Positions 8,500 to 18,375 of a stretch of DNA of 64,000 nt are shown one piece after another. The first letter of the stretch is position 1; the number at the start of each line of letters is the position of its first letter. The notes below the pieces were generated by a model. The model searched no databases. It was not told the origin of the DNA and worked only from the letters and a program-made list of their open reading frames with translations. The DNA lies in NCBI RefSeq assembly GCF_023554995.1, contig NZ_JAMJPK010000004.1, positions 372,001 to 436,000 on the forward strand, written 5' to 3'. Made by a program: the position numbers and the translations under genes. The stretch comes from Halomonas gemina. GTDB taxonomy: Bacteria > Pseudomonadota > Gammaproteobacteria > Pseudomonadales > Halomonadaceae.

Positions 8500-10078
8500 A
8501 ATGCCTGAAGTGCCGCATGCCGGTGAACACCATGGCAATCCCGGCCTCGTTGGCGGCGTCGATCACTTCCTGGTCGCGCATGGAGCCGCCAGGCTGGATC
8601 ACCGCGGCGATGCCGGCGGCGGCGGCGGCATCGATGCCGTCGCGGAAGGGGAAGAAGGCGTCACTGGCCATCACCGAGCCGGGCACCGAGAGGCCCTCGT
8701 CGGCGGCCTTGATACCGGCGATCTTCGCCGAGTAGACGCGGCTCATCTGGCCGGCGCCCACGCCGATGGTCTGGCCATCCTTGGCGTAGACGATGGCATT
8801 GGACTTGACGTACTTGGCCACCTTCCAGGCGAAGGCCAGGTCGCGCATCTCCTGCTCGCTGGGCACCCGCTCGCTGACCACGGTCAGCTCGTCGCGGCCG
8901 ACCATGCCCAGGTCGCGGTCCTGGACCAGCAGGCCACCGGTGACCCGCTTGAAGTCGTGGGCGTGCTCGCGCTCGCCGGGCCACTTCGCGCCGACGTCGA
9001 GCAGCCGTACGTTCTTCTTCTCGGCGACGATGGCAAGCGCCTCCTCCTCGATCCCCGGGGCGATGATCACCTCGACGAACTGGCGGTCGATGATGGCGCG
9101 GGCGGTCTCGGCGTCCAGCGGCTCGTTGAAGGCGATGATGCCGCCGAAGGCGCTGGTCGGGTCGGTGGCGAAGGCCTTCTCGTAGGCCTCCCTGGGGCTT
9201 GCGCCCACCGCAACGCCGCAGGGGTTGGCATGCTTGACGATCACGCAGGCGGTGTCGGTGAAGGCCTTGACGCACTCGAAGGCGGCATCGGTGTCGGCGA
9301 CGTTGTTGAAGGAGAGCGCCTTGCCCTGCAGCTGGGTGGCGGTGGCCACGCTGGCCTCGCTGGCGTTGGCTTCAACGTAGAAGGCGGCACTCTGGTGGGG
9401 GTTCTCGCCGTAGCGCATGGCCTGCTTCTTCTCGAACTGCAGGTTGTAGGTGCGCGGGAAGCCGTCCTCGCCGCCGGGGACGCGTTGGCCCAGGTAGTCG
9501 GCGATGGCGGCGTCGTAGCCGGCGGTGTGCTCGAAGGCCTTGACCGCCAGGTCGAAGCGGGTGGCATCACTCACGGCACCGTCTCCGGCAGCGATCTCGC
9601 CGAGTACCCGGGGGTAGTCGCCGGCGTCCACCACGATGGTGGTGTGGGCATGGTTCTTGGCGCAGGCGCGCACCATGGTCGGGCCACCGATGTCGATGTT
9701 CTCGATGGCGTCCCCCAGGGTGCAGTCCGGACGCGCCACGGTGGCCGAGAAGGGATAGAGGTTGACCACCACCATGTCGATGGGGTCGATGCCGTGTTCC
9801 GCCATTACCGCATCGTCCTGGCCGCGGCGGCCAAGGATGCCGCCGTGGATCTTCGGATGGAGTGTCTTGACCCGGCCGTCCATGATCTCGGGGAATCCGG
9901 TGTGTTCGGAGACCTCGGTGACGTCGATGCCGTTCTCTTGGAGCAGGCGGAAGGTGCCGCCGGTGGAGAGCAATGCGACGCCCTGTTCGACGAGGCCGCG
10001 GGCGAAGTCGACGATGCCGGTCTTGTCGGAGACGCTGATCAGGGCGCGGCGAACCGCGGCGGAGGAGGCTTGGGCCAT
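8498..10078 (-). CDS. purH: Bifunctional AICAR formyltransferase / IMP cyclohydrolase
   Basis: A 526-residue protein for the last two steps of IMP synthesis. The N-terminal IMP cyclohydrolase (about 1-200) starts [20 protein letters not shown] and has STGGTFRLL. The C-terminal AICAR transformylase has [12 protein letters not shown], the catalytic KHANPCGVA and [25 protein letters not shown]. It follows fis on the minus strand with 82 nt between, the same dusB-fis-purH order seen in pseudomonads. Its stop codon is completed by the 8-nt repeat array. Confidence 0.97.
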   Translation of the reverse strand: MAQASSAAVRRALISVSDKTGIVDFARGLVEQGVALLSTGGTFRLLQENGIDVTEVSEHTGFPEIMDGRVKTLHPKIHGGILGRRGQDDAVMAEHGIDPIDMVVVNLYPFSATVARPDCTLGDAIENIDIGGPTMVRACAKNHAHTTIVVDAGDYPRVLGEIAAGDGAVSDATRFDLAVKAFEHTAGYDAAIADYLGQRVPGGEDGFPRTYNLQFEKKQAMRYGENPHQSAAFYVEANASEASVATATQLQGKALSFNNVADTDAAFECVKAFTDTACVIVKHANPCGVAVGASPREAYEKAFATDPTSAFGGIIAFNEPLDAETARAIIDRQFVEVIIAPGIEEEALAIVAEKKNVRLLDVGAKWPGEREHAHDFKRVTGGLLVQDRDLGMVGRDELTVVSERVPSEQEMRDLAFAWKVAKYVKSNAIVYAKDGQTIGVGAGQMSRVYSAKIAGIKAADEGLSVPGSVMASDAFFPFRDGIDAAAAAGIAAVIQPGGSMRDQEVIDAANEAGIAMVFTGMRHFRH

Positions 10079-10142
10079 GGGGAGTCACTCTTCTGTCGAT
10101 GGTGGTGAATGGGGCGGCGGGAAAGCGGAGGGAGTGCCATGG

Positions 10143-10158
10143 ACTCCCTCGAGGGAGT
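10143..10158. terminator. Palindrome between fis and purH
   Basis: Perfect 16-nt palindrome ACTCCCTCGAGGGAGT two nt after the fis stop, with a second copy of the ACTCC arm upstream. It could attenuate read-through from fis into purH or stabilise the fis mRNA end. No U-run follows. Confidence 0.4.
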
Positions 10159-10160
10159 GG

Positions 10161-10499
10161 TCAGATCAGGCCATAGTGCTTGAGCTTCTTGCGCAGGGTC
10201 CCGCGGTTGAGGCCGAGCATCTCGGCGGCGCGAGTCTGGTTGCCCTGGGTATGCTCAAGGACCGAAGAGAGCAGTGGGGCCTCGACCTCGGCCATCACCA
10301 TGGCGTAGAGATCGCTGGCGTCGCTGCCGTCCAGGTGGTCGAAGTAGCGGGTCAGCGAGGCCTCCACGGCCTCGCGCAGGGGCCGGTCGTCCGACGGGCC
10401 CGGCCGGACGCCCTCGCTCAGCATGGCGAGATCACGTGTAGCCCGGGCATCCAGTTCGGGCAGCGCGGCATTGTGGTCAAAGGGTTGGCTGCTGGTCAT
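10161..10499 (-). CDS. fis: DNA-binding protein Fis
   Basis: A 112-residue nucleoid protein. The C-terminal helix-turn-helix [36 protein letters not shown] is nearly identical to Fis across gammaproteobacteria. The N-terminal part (beta-hairpin region) is variable and longer than in E. coli (98 aa). It overlaps dusB by 4 bp, so it is coupled to dusB as in the classic dusB-fis operon. Fis bends DNA and activates rRNA promoters during fast growth. Confidence 0.95.
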   Translation of the reverse strand: MTSSQPFDHNAALPELDARATRDLAMLSEGVRPGPSDDRPLREAVEASLTRYFDHLDGSDASDLYAMVMAEVEAPLLSSVLEHTQGNQTRAAEMLGLNRGTLRKKLKHYGLI

Positions 10500-11554
10500 G
10501 CGGCACAGATTCCATCCGGTGCCACGGCCCGGGCGATGCGACCTGGCGTCGCGGCGGGGTCGTGACGAAAGAGTTCATCGATGAAGCGGCGCTGGGCATG
10601 GCGACTCTCCAGGCCATTGAAGGTGGCCCGCAGGGCACGCCGCCCGGCGTCGTCGAAACGGGCATCTCCGGCCAGGTACCAGCCGAGATGCTTGCGCGCG
10701 ATGCGCACACCCAGATGCTCTCCATAGAAGTCATGCAGGGCCGCCAGATGGTCGCGAAGGACCTCGGCGCGCTCCTCATCCCCCGGCGCGGCAAGCTGCT
10801 GTCCATGGCACAGGTAGTGGTCGATCTCGCGGAAGATCCAGGGGTTGCCCTGGGCAGCGCGACCGACCATCACCGCATCCGCACCAGTATAGTCGAGGAC
10901 GCGAGCGGCCTTGGTGGGAGAATCGATATCGCCGTTGGCGAATACCGGGATGCCCACGGCGGCCTTGATCTCCGCGATGGTGTCGTACTCCGCCTCGCCG
11001 CCGTAGCGCTGCTGACGATGGCGGCCATGCACGGCCAGGGCCTGGATGCCTGATTGCTCGGCGATGCGCGCGACCCGCACGCCGTTGTTGCTGTCGGCGC
11101 ACCAGCCGGTGCGGATCTTCAGGGTCACCGGCACGTCGACCGCGGCGACCACCGCCGCGAGGATCTCGGCCACCAGCGCCTCGTCGCGCAGCAGGGCGGA
11201 ACCGGCCGCCTTGTTGCACACCTTCTTGGCCGGGCAGCCCATGTTGATGTCGATGATCTCGGCGCCCATCGCGGCATTGAGGCGGGCGGCCTCGGCGAGC
11301 ATCGCCGCGTCGCCGCCGGCGATCTGCACGCTGCGCGGGCCCGGCTCGCCGCGGTGGTCCATGCGCAGCCGGGACTTGCGGGTATGCCACAGGCCGGGGT
11401 CCGAGGTGACCATCTCGCCCACCACCAGCCCGGCCCCGAGTCGGCGACAGAGCGTCCGGAACGGGCGGTCGGTGACTCCGGCCATGGGCGCCAGGACCAC
11501 CCGGTTGGGCAGTTGGTGGCGGCCGATGCGGGGCAGGGGGCGAGAGTGGGACAT
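10496..11554 (-). CDS. dusB: tRNA-dihydrouridine synthase B
   Basis: A 352-residue FMN enzyme reducing uridine in the tRNA D-loop. [15 protein letters not shown] starts the TIM barrel, [21 protein letters not shown] carries the catalytic Cys, and [14 protein letters not shown] and [12 protein letters not shown] are FMN-phosphate or substrate loops. The start at ATG 11554 ([11 protein letters not shown]) is preferred over an in-frame ATG ten codons upstream that adds a poorly conserved leader. It ends overlapping fis by 4 bp. Confidence 0.95.
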   Translation of the reverse strand: MSHSRPLPRIGRHQLPNRVVLAPMAGVTDRPFRTLCRRLGAGLVVGEMVTSDPGLWHTRKSRLRMDHRGEPGPRSVQIAGGDAAMLAEAARLNAAMGAEIIDINMGCPAKKVCNKAAGSALLRDEALVAEILAAVVAAVDVPVTLKIRTGWCADSNNGVRVARIAEQSGIQALAVHGRHRQQRYGGEAEYDTIAEIKAAVGIPVFANGDIDSPTKAARVLDYTGADAVMVGRAAQGNPWIFREIDHYLCHGQQLAAPGDEERAEVLRDHLAALHDFYGEHLGVRIARKHLGWYLAGDARFDDAGRRALRATFNGLESRHAQRRFIDELFRHDPAATPGRIARAVAPDGICAA

Positions 11555-11636
11555 GGTCGGGGTCGCTGGCGTCAGGGGCTGCATATCATACGCCCCCGGT
11601 CGGCGTTGGTGAACCGCTACTCAAGGCGAATGCCTG

Positions 11637-12560
11637 TCAGGGGCGGTGCCCGACGGGGCGGCGCCCGGAAAGTCGTACCCAGCCCTCGCGGAGCTCCGGT
11701 TCATCCATGACCAGGCCCCGTGCGCGGTAGGCCTCGAGCACCTCCTCGGCCTGGCCCTCGAGGATGCCCGAGAGGGCCAGTCGGCCACCCGCTGCCACCC
11801 GGCCGGCGATCTCGTCGGCCAGCTCCACCAGGGGGCCGGCGAGGATGTTGGCGACCACCAGCGGGAAGTCGCCCGCCTCGAGCTGCTCGGGATAGCAGAG
11901 CCGGAAGTCGGCATCAACCACGCCGTTGCGCTCGGCATTGTCGCGGCTGGCCTGCAGCGCCTGGGGGTCGATGTCGGTGCCGGTGGCCCGCCGGGCGCCG
12001 AGCTTGAGGGCGGCGATGGCCAGTATCCCCGAGCCGCAGCCCACATCGAGCACGGCCAGGCCCTGCAGCTCGCCGTCCACCGAGAGACCGTCGAGCCAGG
12101 CCAGGCAGAGTGCCGTGGTGGGGTGAGTGCCGGTGCCGAAGGCCAGCCCCGGGTCCAGGTGGAGGTTGACGGCGTCGGGCTCCGGCGGGGCGTGCCAGCT
12201 GGGCACGATCCACAGCCGCTCGCCCATGCGCAGCGGCTGGAAGTCGTCCATCCATTCGCGCCCCCAGTCGCGGTCGGCCAGCAGCTCGACCTCGATCTCG
12301 GGGCAGGGCTCCTCGGGAAACTCGGCGGCCCAGGCCTGGCGTACCCGGTCGAGCATCGCCTCGATGCCCTCCAGGTCGTCGTAGAGGCCGGTGAGCACCG
12401 TCTCGTCCCACAGCGGCGTGGTGCCGCGTTCGGGCTCGAAGACCGGGTCGTCGAAGGCGTCCTGGAGGGTGATGGCGGTGGCGCCCTCGGCGAGCAGCAG
12501 CTCCTCGAGGGGCTCGGCGTGCTCGGGGGCAATGCGCGCCTTGAGTTGCATCCAGGGCAT
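11637..12560 (-). CDS. prmA: Ribosomal protein L11 methyltransferase
   Basis: A 307-residue SAM methyltransferase that trimethylates ribosomal protein L11. The N-terminal substrate domain opens MPWMQLKARI. The SAM-binding region has LDPGLAFGTGTHPTTALCL and VLDVGCGSGILAIAALKLGA, and VVANILAGPL matches the NPPY-like motif region. It lies upstream of dusB-fis on the same strand with an 82-nt gap, as in E. coli. Confidence 0.95.
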   Translation of the reverse strand: MPWMQLKARIAPEHAEPLEELLLAEGATAITLQDAFDDPVFEPERGTTPLWDETVLTGLYDDLEGIEAMLDRVRQAWAAEFPEEPCPEIEVELLADRDWGREWMDDFQPLRMGERLWIVPSWHAPPEPDAVNLHLDPGLAFGTGTHPTTALCLAWLDGLSVDGELQGLAVLDVGCGSGILAIAALKLGARRATGTDIDPQALQASRDNAERNGVVDADFRLCYPEQLEAGDFPLVVANILAGPLVELADEIAGRVAAGGRLALSGILEGQAEEVLEAYRARGLVMDEPELREGWVRLSGRRPVGHRP

Positions 12561-12649
12561 GGGGCGTTCCGTGGTCGGTCGGAAGGGGTGGTATGGAAAA
12601 ATGTTCTTTGCACATCCAATAGGAAGGGGCGCCGTCTTTAGGCCACCTT

Positions 12650-12782
12650 CAAGCAGTGGGAGCGACGATTCGGCGCTCCGACTTCAGATCGCCAAGGAAG
12701 GCCGGAGGCCTTCCCGGCAATCGGCACTCAGCCTGTGGGAGCGATCTTCAGATCGCGAAAGAAGGCCGGAGGCCTTCTTCGG
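12650..12782. repeat. Tandem REP-like palindromes between accC and prmA
   Basis: Two related blocks, each GTGGGAGCGA + TTCAGATCGC + AAGGCCGGAGGCCTT, lie at about 12657-12712 and 12735-12780. The second contains GTGGGAGCGATCTTCAGATC. The layout resembles the GTGGGAGCG...CGCGAA REP family of pseudomonads and relatives. The AAGGCC / GGCCTT hairpin at 12759-12779, read on the minus strand, ends in TTCTTTC and probably terminates accC transcription. Related units occur near 53.7-53.85 kb. Confidence 0.75.
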
Positions 12783-12795
12783 AAGCATGGAGAGA

Positions 12796-14136
12796 TTACA
12801 GCCCCAGCTTCTTCTCCAGGTAGTGGATATTGACGCCGCCCTGCTGGAAGTAGCCGTCGCGCACCAGATCCTTGTGCAAATCGGTGTTGGTCTTGATGCC
12901 TTCCACCAGAAGTTCGTCCAGGGCGTTGCGCATGCGGATCAGCGCCGTCTCCCGGTCCACGCCCCAGGTGATCAGCTTGCCGATCAGCGAGTCGTAGTGG
13001 GGCGGCACGGTGTAGCCCGTGTAGACATGGGAGTCCATGCGCACGCCGAGCCCGCCGGGCGGGTGGTAGAGGGTCACCTTGCCCGGCGAGGGCATGAAGG
13101 TGCGGGCATCCTCGGCGTTGATGCGGCACTCGAAGGCGTGGCCGGCGAGCTTGACGTCCTCCTGGCGTACCGACAGCGGCAGGCCCGAGGCGATGAGCAG
13201 CTGCTCGCGGACGATATCCACGCCGGTGACCATTTCGGTGACCGGATGCTCCACCTGTACCCGGGTGTTCATCTCGATGAAGAAGAACTTGCCATCCTCG
13301 TAGAGGAACTCGAAGGTCCCGGCGCCCCGGTAGCCGATGGTGATGCACGCCTCCCGGCAGGCCTCGAGGACCTCGGCACGGGCGGCCTCGTCGATCCCCG
13401 GGGCGGGGGCCTCCTCGATCACCTTCTGGTGTCGGCGCTGCAGCGAGCAGTCACGATCAAAGAGGTGGATGGCGTTGCCCTGGCCATCGGCCAGCACCTG
13501 CACCTCCACGTGGCGCGGGTTCTCGAGGAACTTCTCCATGTAGACGGTGCCGTCGCCGAAGGAGGAGTAGGCCTCGGTGCGGGTGACGTTGACCGCCGAG
13601 AGCAGGTGCGCCTCGGTGTGCACCACGCGCATGCCGCGCCCGCCGCCCCCGGCGGCGGCCTTGATGATCACCGGGTAGCCGATGCGCCGGGCCACGGCGA
13701 GGATCTCCCCCTCGTCGTCACCGAGGGGACCGTCGGAACCGGGCACCGTCGGCACGCCGGCCTTCTTCATCGACTCGATGGCGCTGACCTTGTCGCCCAT
13801 CAGGCGGATGGTCTCGGCGCGGGGGCCGATAAAGATGAAACCGGAGCGTTCGACCTGCTCGGCGAAGTTGGCATTCTCGGAGAGGAAGCCGTAGCCCGGA
13901 TGGATGGCACTGGAGTCGGTGACTTCCGCGGCGCTGATCAGCGACGGGATGTTGAGGTAGGAGTTCGCCGAGGAAGCCGGCCCGATGCACACGGCTTCGT
14001 CGGCCAGGCGCACATGCATCAGCTCGCGATCGGCCGTGGAGTGGACCGCCACCGTCTTGATGCCCAACTCCTTGCAGGCGCGCAGGATGCGCAGGGCAAT
14101 CTCGCCGCGATTGGCGATGAGGACCTTGTCCAGCAT
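12796..14136 (-). CDS. accC: Acetyl-CoA carboxylase, biotin carboxylase subunit
   Basis: A 446-residue ATP-grasp enzyme carboxylating the biotin on Acc[21 protein letters not shown] is the canonical N-terminus, [12 protein letters not shown] the ATP loop, and [22 protein letters not shown] the metal/ATP site, with RINAEDA downstream. The start at ATG 14136 gives the standard length. It follows accB by 41 nt in one accBC operon. Confidence 0.97.
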   Translation of the reverse strand: MLDKVLIANRGEIALRILRACKELGIKTVAVHSTADRELMHVRLADEAVCIGPASSANSYLNIPSLISAAEVTDSSAIHPGYGFLSENANFAEQVERSGFIFIGPRAETIRLMGDKVSAIESMKKAGVPTVPGSDGPLGDDEGEILAVARRIGYPVIIKAAAGGGGRGMRVVHTEAHLLSAVNVTRTEAYSSFGDGTVYMEKFLENPRHVEVQVLADGQGNAIHLFDRDCSLQRRHQKVIEEAPAPGIDEAARAEVLEACREACITIGYRGAGTFEFLYEDGKFFFIEMNTRVQVEHPVTEMVTGVDIVREQLLIASGLPLSVRQEDVKLAGHAFECRINAEDARTFMPSPGKVTLYHPPGGLGVRMDSHVYTGYTVPPHYDSLIGKLITWGVDRETALIRMRNALDELLVEGIKTNTDLHKDLVRDGYFQQGGVNIHYLEKKLGL

Positions 14137-14177
14137 GAGGAATCCGCCAGTTGGTGAATGATGAGGACGGGGTAGCG

Positions 14178-14636
14178 TCAGGCGATGACGAGCATCGGCT
14201 GGTCGAACTCGACCGGTTCGCCATCCTCGATCAGGAAGGCCTCGATCACGCCGTCTCGATCGGCCTCGATCTGGTTCATCATCTTCATCGCTTCGACGAT
14301 GCAGATGGTCTCGCCCTTCTTGACGCTCGAGCCGACCTCGACGAAGGACTTGGAGCCCGGTGCCGGCGAACGGTAGAAGGTGCCGACCATCGGCGAGTTG
14401 ACGGTATGCCCCTGGTAGGTTGGCGCGGCATCGGCGGAGGGCTCGGCAGCCGGAGCGGGTGCCTGGGGGGCCGACGCAGCCGGGGTCGCCTCGGAATGGG
14501 GCATGGGCGCCTGCCAGTTCGTGCCGTTGGGGTGGCGGCTGATGCGAACCGACTCTTCTCCTTCCTGGATCTCGATCTCGCTGATGTTGGACTCTTCGAG
14601 CAGCTCGATCAGCTTCTTGACCTTGCGGATATCCAT
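14178..14636 (-). CDS. accB: Biotin carboxyl carrier protein of acetyl-CoA carboxylase
   Basis: A 152-residue [27 protein letters not shown] is the dimerisation N-terminus. An Ala/Pro-rich linker (about 50-80) follows, then the biotinyl domain with [12 protein letters not shown], whose lysine is biotinylated by BirA. The start at ATG 14636 is the canonical MDIRK. It leads accC. The usual upstream aroQ is not seen; a TnpB element lies in the upstream region instead. As BirA's acceptor, it links to the bio operon at the left end. Confidence 0.96.
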   Translation of the reverse strand: MDIRKVKKLIELLEESNISEIEIQEGEESVRISRHPNGTNWQAPMPHSEATPAASAPQAPAPAAEPSADAAPTYQGHTVNSPMVGTFYRSPAPGSKSFVEVGSSVKKGETICIVEAMKMMNQIEADRDGVIEAFLIEDGEPVEFDQPMLVIA

Positions 14637-14848
14637 GACGTTGTCTCGACCGGTGGTGCTGGGGGTGATCCGGGGTGCTGTCAACCCCGGCCAACTTGCA
14701 ATAGATCGCGGCAAGATGGCGTGTCTTGCGGCCTCTATTGACCATGAAAGTGCATTAAGGCCGGAGTCTGCCGAAAATTGGCAGGGATGTCCAGCCGTGC
14801 AGGAACACCGTTCGAGACGCGATTGTTGCGGTTCAACGCGCGATTGAT
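14637..14848. other. accB upstream region
   Basis: About 210 nt between the accB start and the putative left end of the TnpB element. I see no gene. The region must hold the accBC promoter (minus strand) but no strong -35/-10 pair stands out; AT-richer stretches lie around 14700-14780. Confidence 0.5.
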
Positions 14849-14941
14849 GACCAAAATGCGCGACATGCCCCGTACTTTTAGTGCGGGGAAGGATAGCGCG
14901 GGCGCCGCAGGTGCCCTATAATGCTGGATAAATAGACAGTA

Positions 14942-16171
14942 ATGTGCTCAGTGCAACGTCTCCAAGCCTTTAAATTCGAACTGATGCCCAACGGGGAACA
15001 GGTGCGCAAGATGCGCCAGTTCGCCGGTATGGCGCGGTTCGTCTTTAACCGGGGACTGGCGTTGCAGAAAGCGCGGTATGAAGCCGGCGACAAGAAGCTC
15101 GGTTATGCCGACTTGTGCAAGGAACTCACAGGCTGGCGCAATAGCGACGAGACGCCGTGGCTCAAGGGCGGGCCCATCCATCCGCTCCAGCAGTCTCTGA
15201 AGGATCTGGAGCGCGCCTACGCTAATTTCTTCGCCCAGCGGGCGGACTTCCCGCGCTTCAAGAAGAAGGGGCAGCGCGACAGCTTCCGCTACCCCGATCC
15301 GAAACAGATAAAGCTCGACCAAGGCAACCGCCGCCTCTACCTGCCCAAGCTGGGCTGGCTGCGCTTCCGCAAGAGTCGCGAGGTGCTGGGGACTGTGAAA
15401 AACGTCACCGTCAGCCAGTCCGGCGGACGGTGGTTCGTCTCGATCCAGACGGAGCGCGAGATCGAGGTGCCGGCGCCCTCAGGGGGCTCGGTCGGCATCG
15501 ACATGGGCGTGGCGCGATTCGCTACGCTCTCGGATGGTAGTCATCTCCCACCGCTCAATAGCGTCAAGAAGCACCAGGCGGCGCTGCGCAAGGCGCAGCA
15601 AGCCATGAGCCGCAAGACCAAGTTCAGCAACAACTGGAAGAAAGCTAAGACCCGCGTCCAGAAGATCCAGGCCCGTATCGCCAATGTCCGACGCGACTTC
15701 CTTCACAAGGCTTCCGCCACGATCAGCAAAAGGCACGCGCTTGTGGTGCTGGAAGACTTGCAGGTTGGGAATATGTCGCGCTCGGCCAAAGGTAATGTCG
15801 AGCAACCTGGCCGCAACGTGCGGGCCAAATCGGGCCTCAATCGCACCATCCTCGACCAGGGCTGGTTCGAGTTCCGGCGCCAGCTCGACTACAAGCTGGC
15901 CTGGCGCGGCGCGCATCTGGTGATGGTGCCGCCACAGAACACCAGTCGCACCTGCCCTGAATGCGGGCATGTGGCTGCGGAGAACCGCCGCAGCCAAGCA
16001 CGCTTTGCTTGTGTCGAGTGCGGCTTCGAGGACAACGCCGATCATGTCGGCGCGATCAATGTGTTAAGGGCAGGATATGCCCGGCTCGCCTGTGAAGTGA
16101 GCGGTGCAGTAAGGCCGCCAGCAGCAGGAACCCGCCGAAGCGACTCAGCGGCAGCCGTAGGCTGCGACTGA
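14942..16171 (+). CDS. tnpB: TnpB RNA-guided nuclease (IS200/IS605 family)
   Basis: A 409-residue TnpB. The N-terminal OrfB helix-turn-helix region begins QAFKFELMPNGEQVRKMRQFAG. The split RuvC active site looks complete: Asp187 in GIDMGVARF, Glu271 in VVLEDLQVGNM and Asp367 in DNADHVGAINVL. The zinc ribbon CPECG...CVECG separates the last two motifs. TnpB proteins are guided by an omega-RNA from the element's right end and cut DNA next to a TAM. ATG 14942 is used; a GTG three codons later is possible. A TATAAT (14917-14922) lies just upstream. The extreme C-terminus (after about 390) is low-complexity and overlaps the omega-RNA region. Confidence 0.93.
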   Translation: MCSVQRLQAFKFELMPNGEQVRKMRQFAGMARFVFNRGLALQKARYEAGDKKLGYADLCKELTGWRNSDETPWLKGGPIHPLQQSLKDLERAYANFFAQRADFPRFKKKGQRDSFRYPDPKQIKLDQGNRRLYLPKLGWLRFRKSREVLGTVKNVTVSQSGGRWFVSIQTEREIEVPAPSGGSVGIDMGVARFATLSDGSHLPPLNSVKKHQAALRKAQQAMSRKTKFSNNWKKAKTRVQKIQARIANVRRDFLHKASATISKRHALVVLEDLQVGNMSRSAKGNVEQPGRNVRAKSGLNRTILDQGWFEFRRQLDYKLAWRGAHLVMVPPQNTSRTCPECGHVAAENRRSQARFACVECGFEDNADHVGAINVLRAGYARLACEVSGAVRPPAAGTRRSDSAAAVGCD

Positions 16172-16240
16172 GCGCCGTAGGAATCCCCTTCCTTTCCGCC
16201 GTCAGGCGGCAGCGAAAGATGAGGGAGGGGAGGATGTCAA
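16075..16240 (+). ncRNA. Putative omega-RNA scaffold at the tnpB 3' end
   Basis: By analogy with characterised TnpB systems, the omega-RNA spans the last part of tnpB and the right end. Here this stretch has several hairpins, including CGGCAGCC/GGCTGCGACTG (about 16150-16170), GAATCCCC...GGGGAGGAT closing the terminal structure (16182-16236) and CCGCC/GGCGG (16198-16210). The guide would be the DNA directly after 16240, i.e. the region around the dsbD stop codon. The 5' limit is a guess. Confidence 0.55.
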
Positions 16241-16251
16241 ATGCCGGGGAC

Positions 16252-18171
16252 TCAGCCTTGGCGGCTCTCCAGCCAGTCCAACACCCCCTCCAGGTGGCTG
16301 GCCAGCTGCGGGGCATTTACCTCGCCCTGCACGCGGGCATCGCGAAGCTCCTTGCCGCCATCGAAGAACAGCAGGCTGGGCGGGCCGAACAGCTGGTAGT
16401 GGTCCAGCACCTCGCGACTGGTGGCGTTACTGTCGGTGACGTCGACGTTGATGCGCCGGAAGTTGGCCAGCTGGCCCGCCACCTCCGGCGCCGGGTAGAC
16501 ATCGCGTTCCATCACCTTGCAGGAGATGCACCAGTCGGCGGTGACGTTGACGAAGGCGGGTTCGTCACTCTCGGCCAGCGACGCCTGAAGGGCGTCGAGG
16601 TCCTCCACGGTGGTGATCGCCGGGGCGACGCCGGCCGCCTCCCCGGGCGAGGTGGCGGCCACCGGGGTGCCGGCCACCGGGGTCGCGGGTGCCAGGGGGC
16701 GCAGCGGATCATCCCCGCCGCGCGAGGCGCCGATCATCAGGGCGATGCCCCAGACCAGCAGCATCAGCCCCGCCGCCTGGCGGACCCGTGGCCAACCCTG
16801 GGTCTGGTTGACGGTCAGTGCCCCCAGCGCCAGGGCGCTGCCGATGGCCAGACCTGCCCACAGCAGCAGGGCGATGCTGCCCGGCAGCAGGCGCTCCACC
16901 AGCCAGATGGCGACCCCCAGCAGCAGGATGCCGAAGGCGGCCTTGATGCCGTTCATCCAGGCGCCGGAGCGGGGCAGCAGGGTGGTACCGAAGGTGCCCA
17001 CCAGCAGCAGTGGCACGCCCATGCCAAGGGCCAGCGCGAACAGTGCCGCCCCGCCCATCAGCGCATCGCCGGTGGTGGAGATGAACACCAGGGCGCCGGC
17101 CAGCGGCGCCGAGACGCAGGGCGAGACCACCAGCACCGAGAGTGCCCCGGCCAGGGCCAGGCCGGCGGGGCCGCTGCGCTGGGCGCGGGCCTGCCAGCCG
17201 TCGATGCGGCCGGCCAGCCTGGGCGAGAGGCGCAGGTCGAAGGCGCCGAACATGGCGAGGGCGAAGAGCGTGAAGAGCGCGGCGAAGGTGATCAGCACCG
17301 GGGCCGACTGCAGGCGGGCCTGGAGGTTGAGGCCGGCGCCGAACAGCCCCATCAGTATCCCCACGGCGGCATAGGTAAGTGCCATCCCGCCCACGTAGCT
17401 GGCCGAGAGCACGAAGGCCCGGCGGCGGGTCGGATGCTGGCCGACGATGATCGAGGAGAGGATCGGCACCATGGGCAGCACGCAGGGCGTGAAGGTCAGC
17501 CCCAGGCCGGCCAGGAAGAAGAGCCCCAGGACCAGCGGCAGGCTGGCCTCGGTCATCAGGGTGCGGAAGCGGCCATCCTCGCTCTGGGGGGCGCCGCTCA
17601 TGGCCTCGCCAGGCGAGGCGGTGTCGCCACTGGACCCCGGCTCGGTGGCAGGCGCCTGGCCGCCGGCCGTGTCGCGGTCAGCAGAGGGCGCGCTATCGGA
17701 TGGCGTCCAGCCGGCGAAGGTGGCCGGTGCCTCGCCCTCGGCGGCGGTCAGCTCTACGCGTTCCGGCGGGTAGCAGAGCCCGGCATCGGCACAGCCCTGG
17801 AAGGTCAGGGTGAGGTCCAGCGGGCCGCGGTGGCCCGGCTCGAGGGGTACCTCGAAGACCACGCTATCGTAGAAGACATTGACGTCGCCCAGAAATTCGT
17901 CGCTCTTGGCGAGTCCCGGGGGGAGCTCGGGTTCGCCCAGTGAAAGGGATGCCACGTCGGTTTCGACGGCGAACTGGTGGCGATACAGGTAGTAGCCTTC
18001 GGCGTTCTCGAAGCCCACGTAGAGGGTCTCGCCATCGTGCCAGGTGCTGGGCTGGAAGGCCTCCATCACCGGCAGGAACGTCTCGTCGTCATCCTGGGAG
18101 AACCACTGGGCCTGGGCCCCCAGCGGTAGCAGCAGGGTGATCAGCAGGGCGAGTCGCAAAACGGTCGGCAC
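16252..18171 (-). CDS. dsbD: Thiol:disulfide interchange protein DsbD
   Basis: A 639-residue inner-membrane electron carrier passing reductant from cytoplasmic thioredoxin to periplasmic DsbC/DsbG and cytochrome maturation. A signal peptide (1-22) leads to the N-terminal domain with GCADAGLCYPP. A Ser/Pro/Ala linker follows, then the eight-helix core with Cys in LTFTPCVLPMVPIL and VVSPCVSAPLAG, and the C-terminal thioredoxin domain with DWCISC. The stop lies 12 nt from the TnpB right end, so insertion spared the coding sequence. It is divergent from the DUF2333 gene. Confidence 0.95.
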   Translation of the reverse strand: MPTVLRLALLITLLLPLGAQAQWFSQDDDETFLPVMEAFQPSTWHDGETLYVGFENAEGYYLYRHQFAVETDVASLSLGEPELPPGLAKSDEFLGDVNVFYDSVVFEVPLEPGHRGPLDLTLTFQGCADAGLCYPPERVELTAAEGEAPATFAGWTPSDSAPSADRDTAGGQAPATEPGSSGDTASPGEAMSGAPQSEDGRFRTLMTEASLPLVLGLFFLAGLGLTFTPCVLPMVPILSSIIVGQHPTRRRAFVLSASYVGGMALTYAAVGILMGLFGAGLNLQARLQSAPVLITFAALFTLFALAMFGAFDLRLSPRLAGRIDGWQARAQRSGPAGLALAGALSVLVVSPCVSAPLAGALVFISTTGDALMGGAALFALALGMGVPLLLVGTFGTTLLPRSGAWMNGIKAAFGILLLGVAIWLVERLLPGSIALLLWAGLAIGSALALGALTVNQTQGWPRVRQAAGLMLLVWGIALMIGASRGGDDPLRPLAPATPVAGTPVAATSPGEAAGVAPAITTVEDLDALQASLAESDEPAFVNVTADWCISCKVMERDVYPAPEVAGQLANFRRINVDVTDSNATSREVLDHYQLFGPPSLLFFDGGKELRDARVQGEVNAPQLASHLEGVLDWLESRQG

Positions 18172-18375
18172 GGCGTTTCCTCATGGCAATGAACCAGCTT
18201 GTAACCAGGCGGATTATGGACCCCGTTCCTCGATGCCGGGTTCCGTCCTTCGGCGGTGAGGCCAGGGTCCTGCTAGGATATCGCAGTAGCAGGGGGCTGT
18301 TGATGGCATCCCGCCCAGGAGGCTGCGCCGTATTGTCGCGTCGCCGCACGCTTTCATCTTCAAGGGAACCTGACC

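Larger units (their letters stand above)
14849..16240 (+). mobile_element. IS200/IS605-type element carrying only tnpB
   Basis: The right boundary is inferred from the conserved GGGAGGATGTCAA at 16228-16240, the usual 3' end of IS605/IS1341-group elements. The left boundary is less sure: hairpins CCCCGTAC / GTGCGGGG (14868-14888) and GGGCGCC / GGTGCCC (14900-14916) look like a left-end imperfect palindrome, and TTGAT at 14844-14848 could be the target/TAM. No tnpA Y1 transposase is present, so it would need one in trans. It lies between accB and the dsbD stop. Confidence 0.65.

Noticed and set aside
8402..10108. Long open frame on the + strand opposite purH (568 codons), plus similar ones opposite DUF3141 (42179-44728), topA (45292-47724), mpl/ubiX (23800-25881) and mfd (56370-58547)
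   Set aside because: These are mirror frames of well-conserved genes in GC-rich DNA, rich in Gly/Arg/His/Gln without recognisable domains. The purH one also translates the repeat array at its start.
14869..14890. Hairpin CCCCGTAC/GTGCGGGG as a terminator
   Set aside because: No gene ends here (accB starts at 14636 on the minus strand and tnpB starts downstream). It is better explained as part of the left end of the TnpB element.
14942..16240. Compact CRISPR-Cas12-like effector locus
   Set aside because: The protein is 409 residues with IS605-type ends and no repeat array, so it is a TnpB transposon gene and not a Cas12 system.
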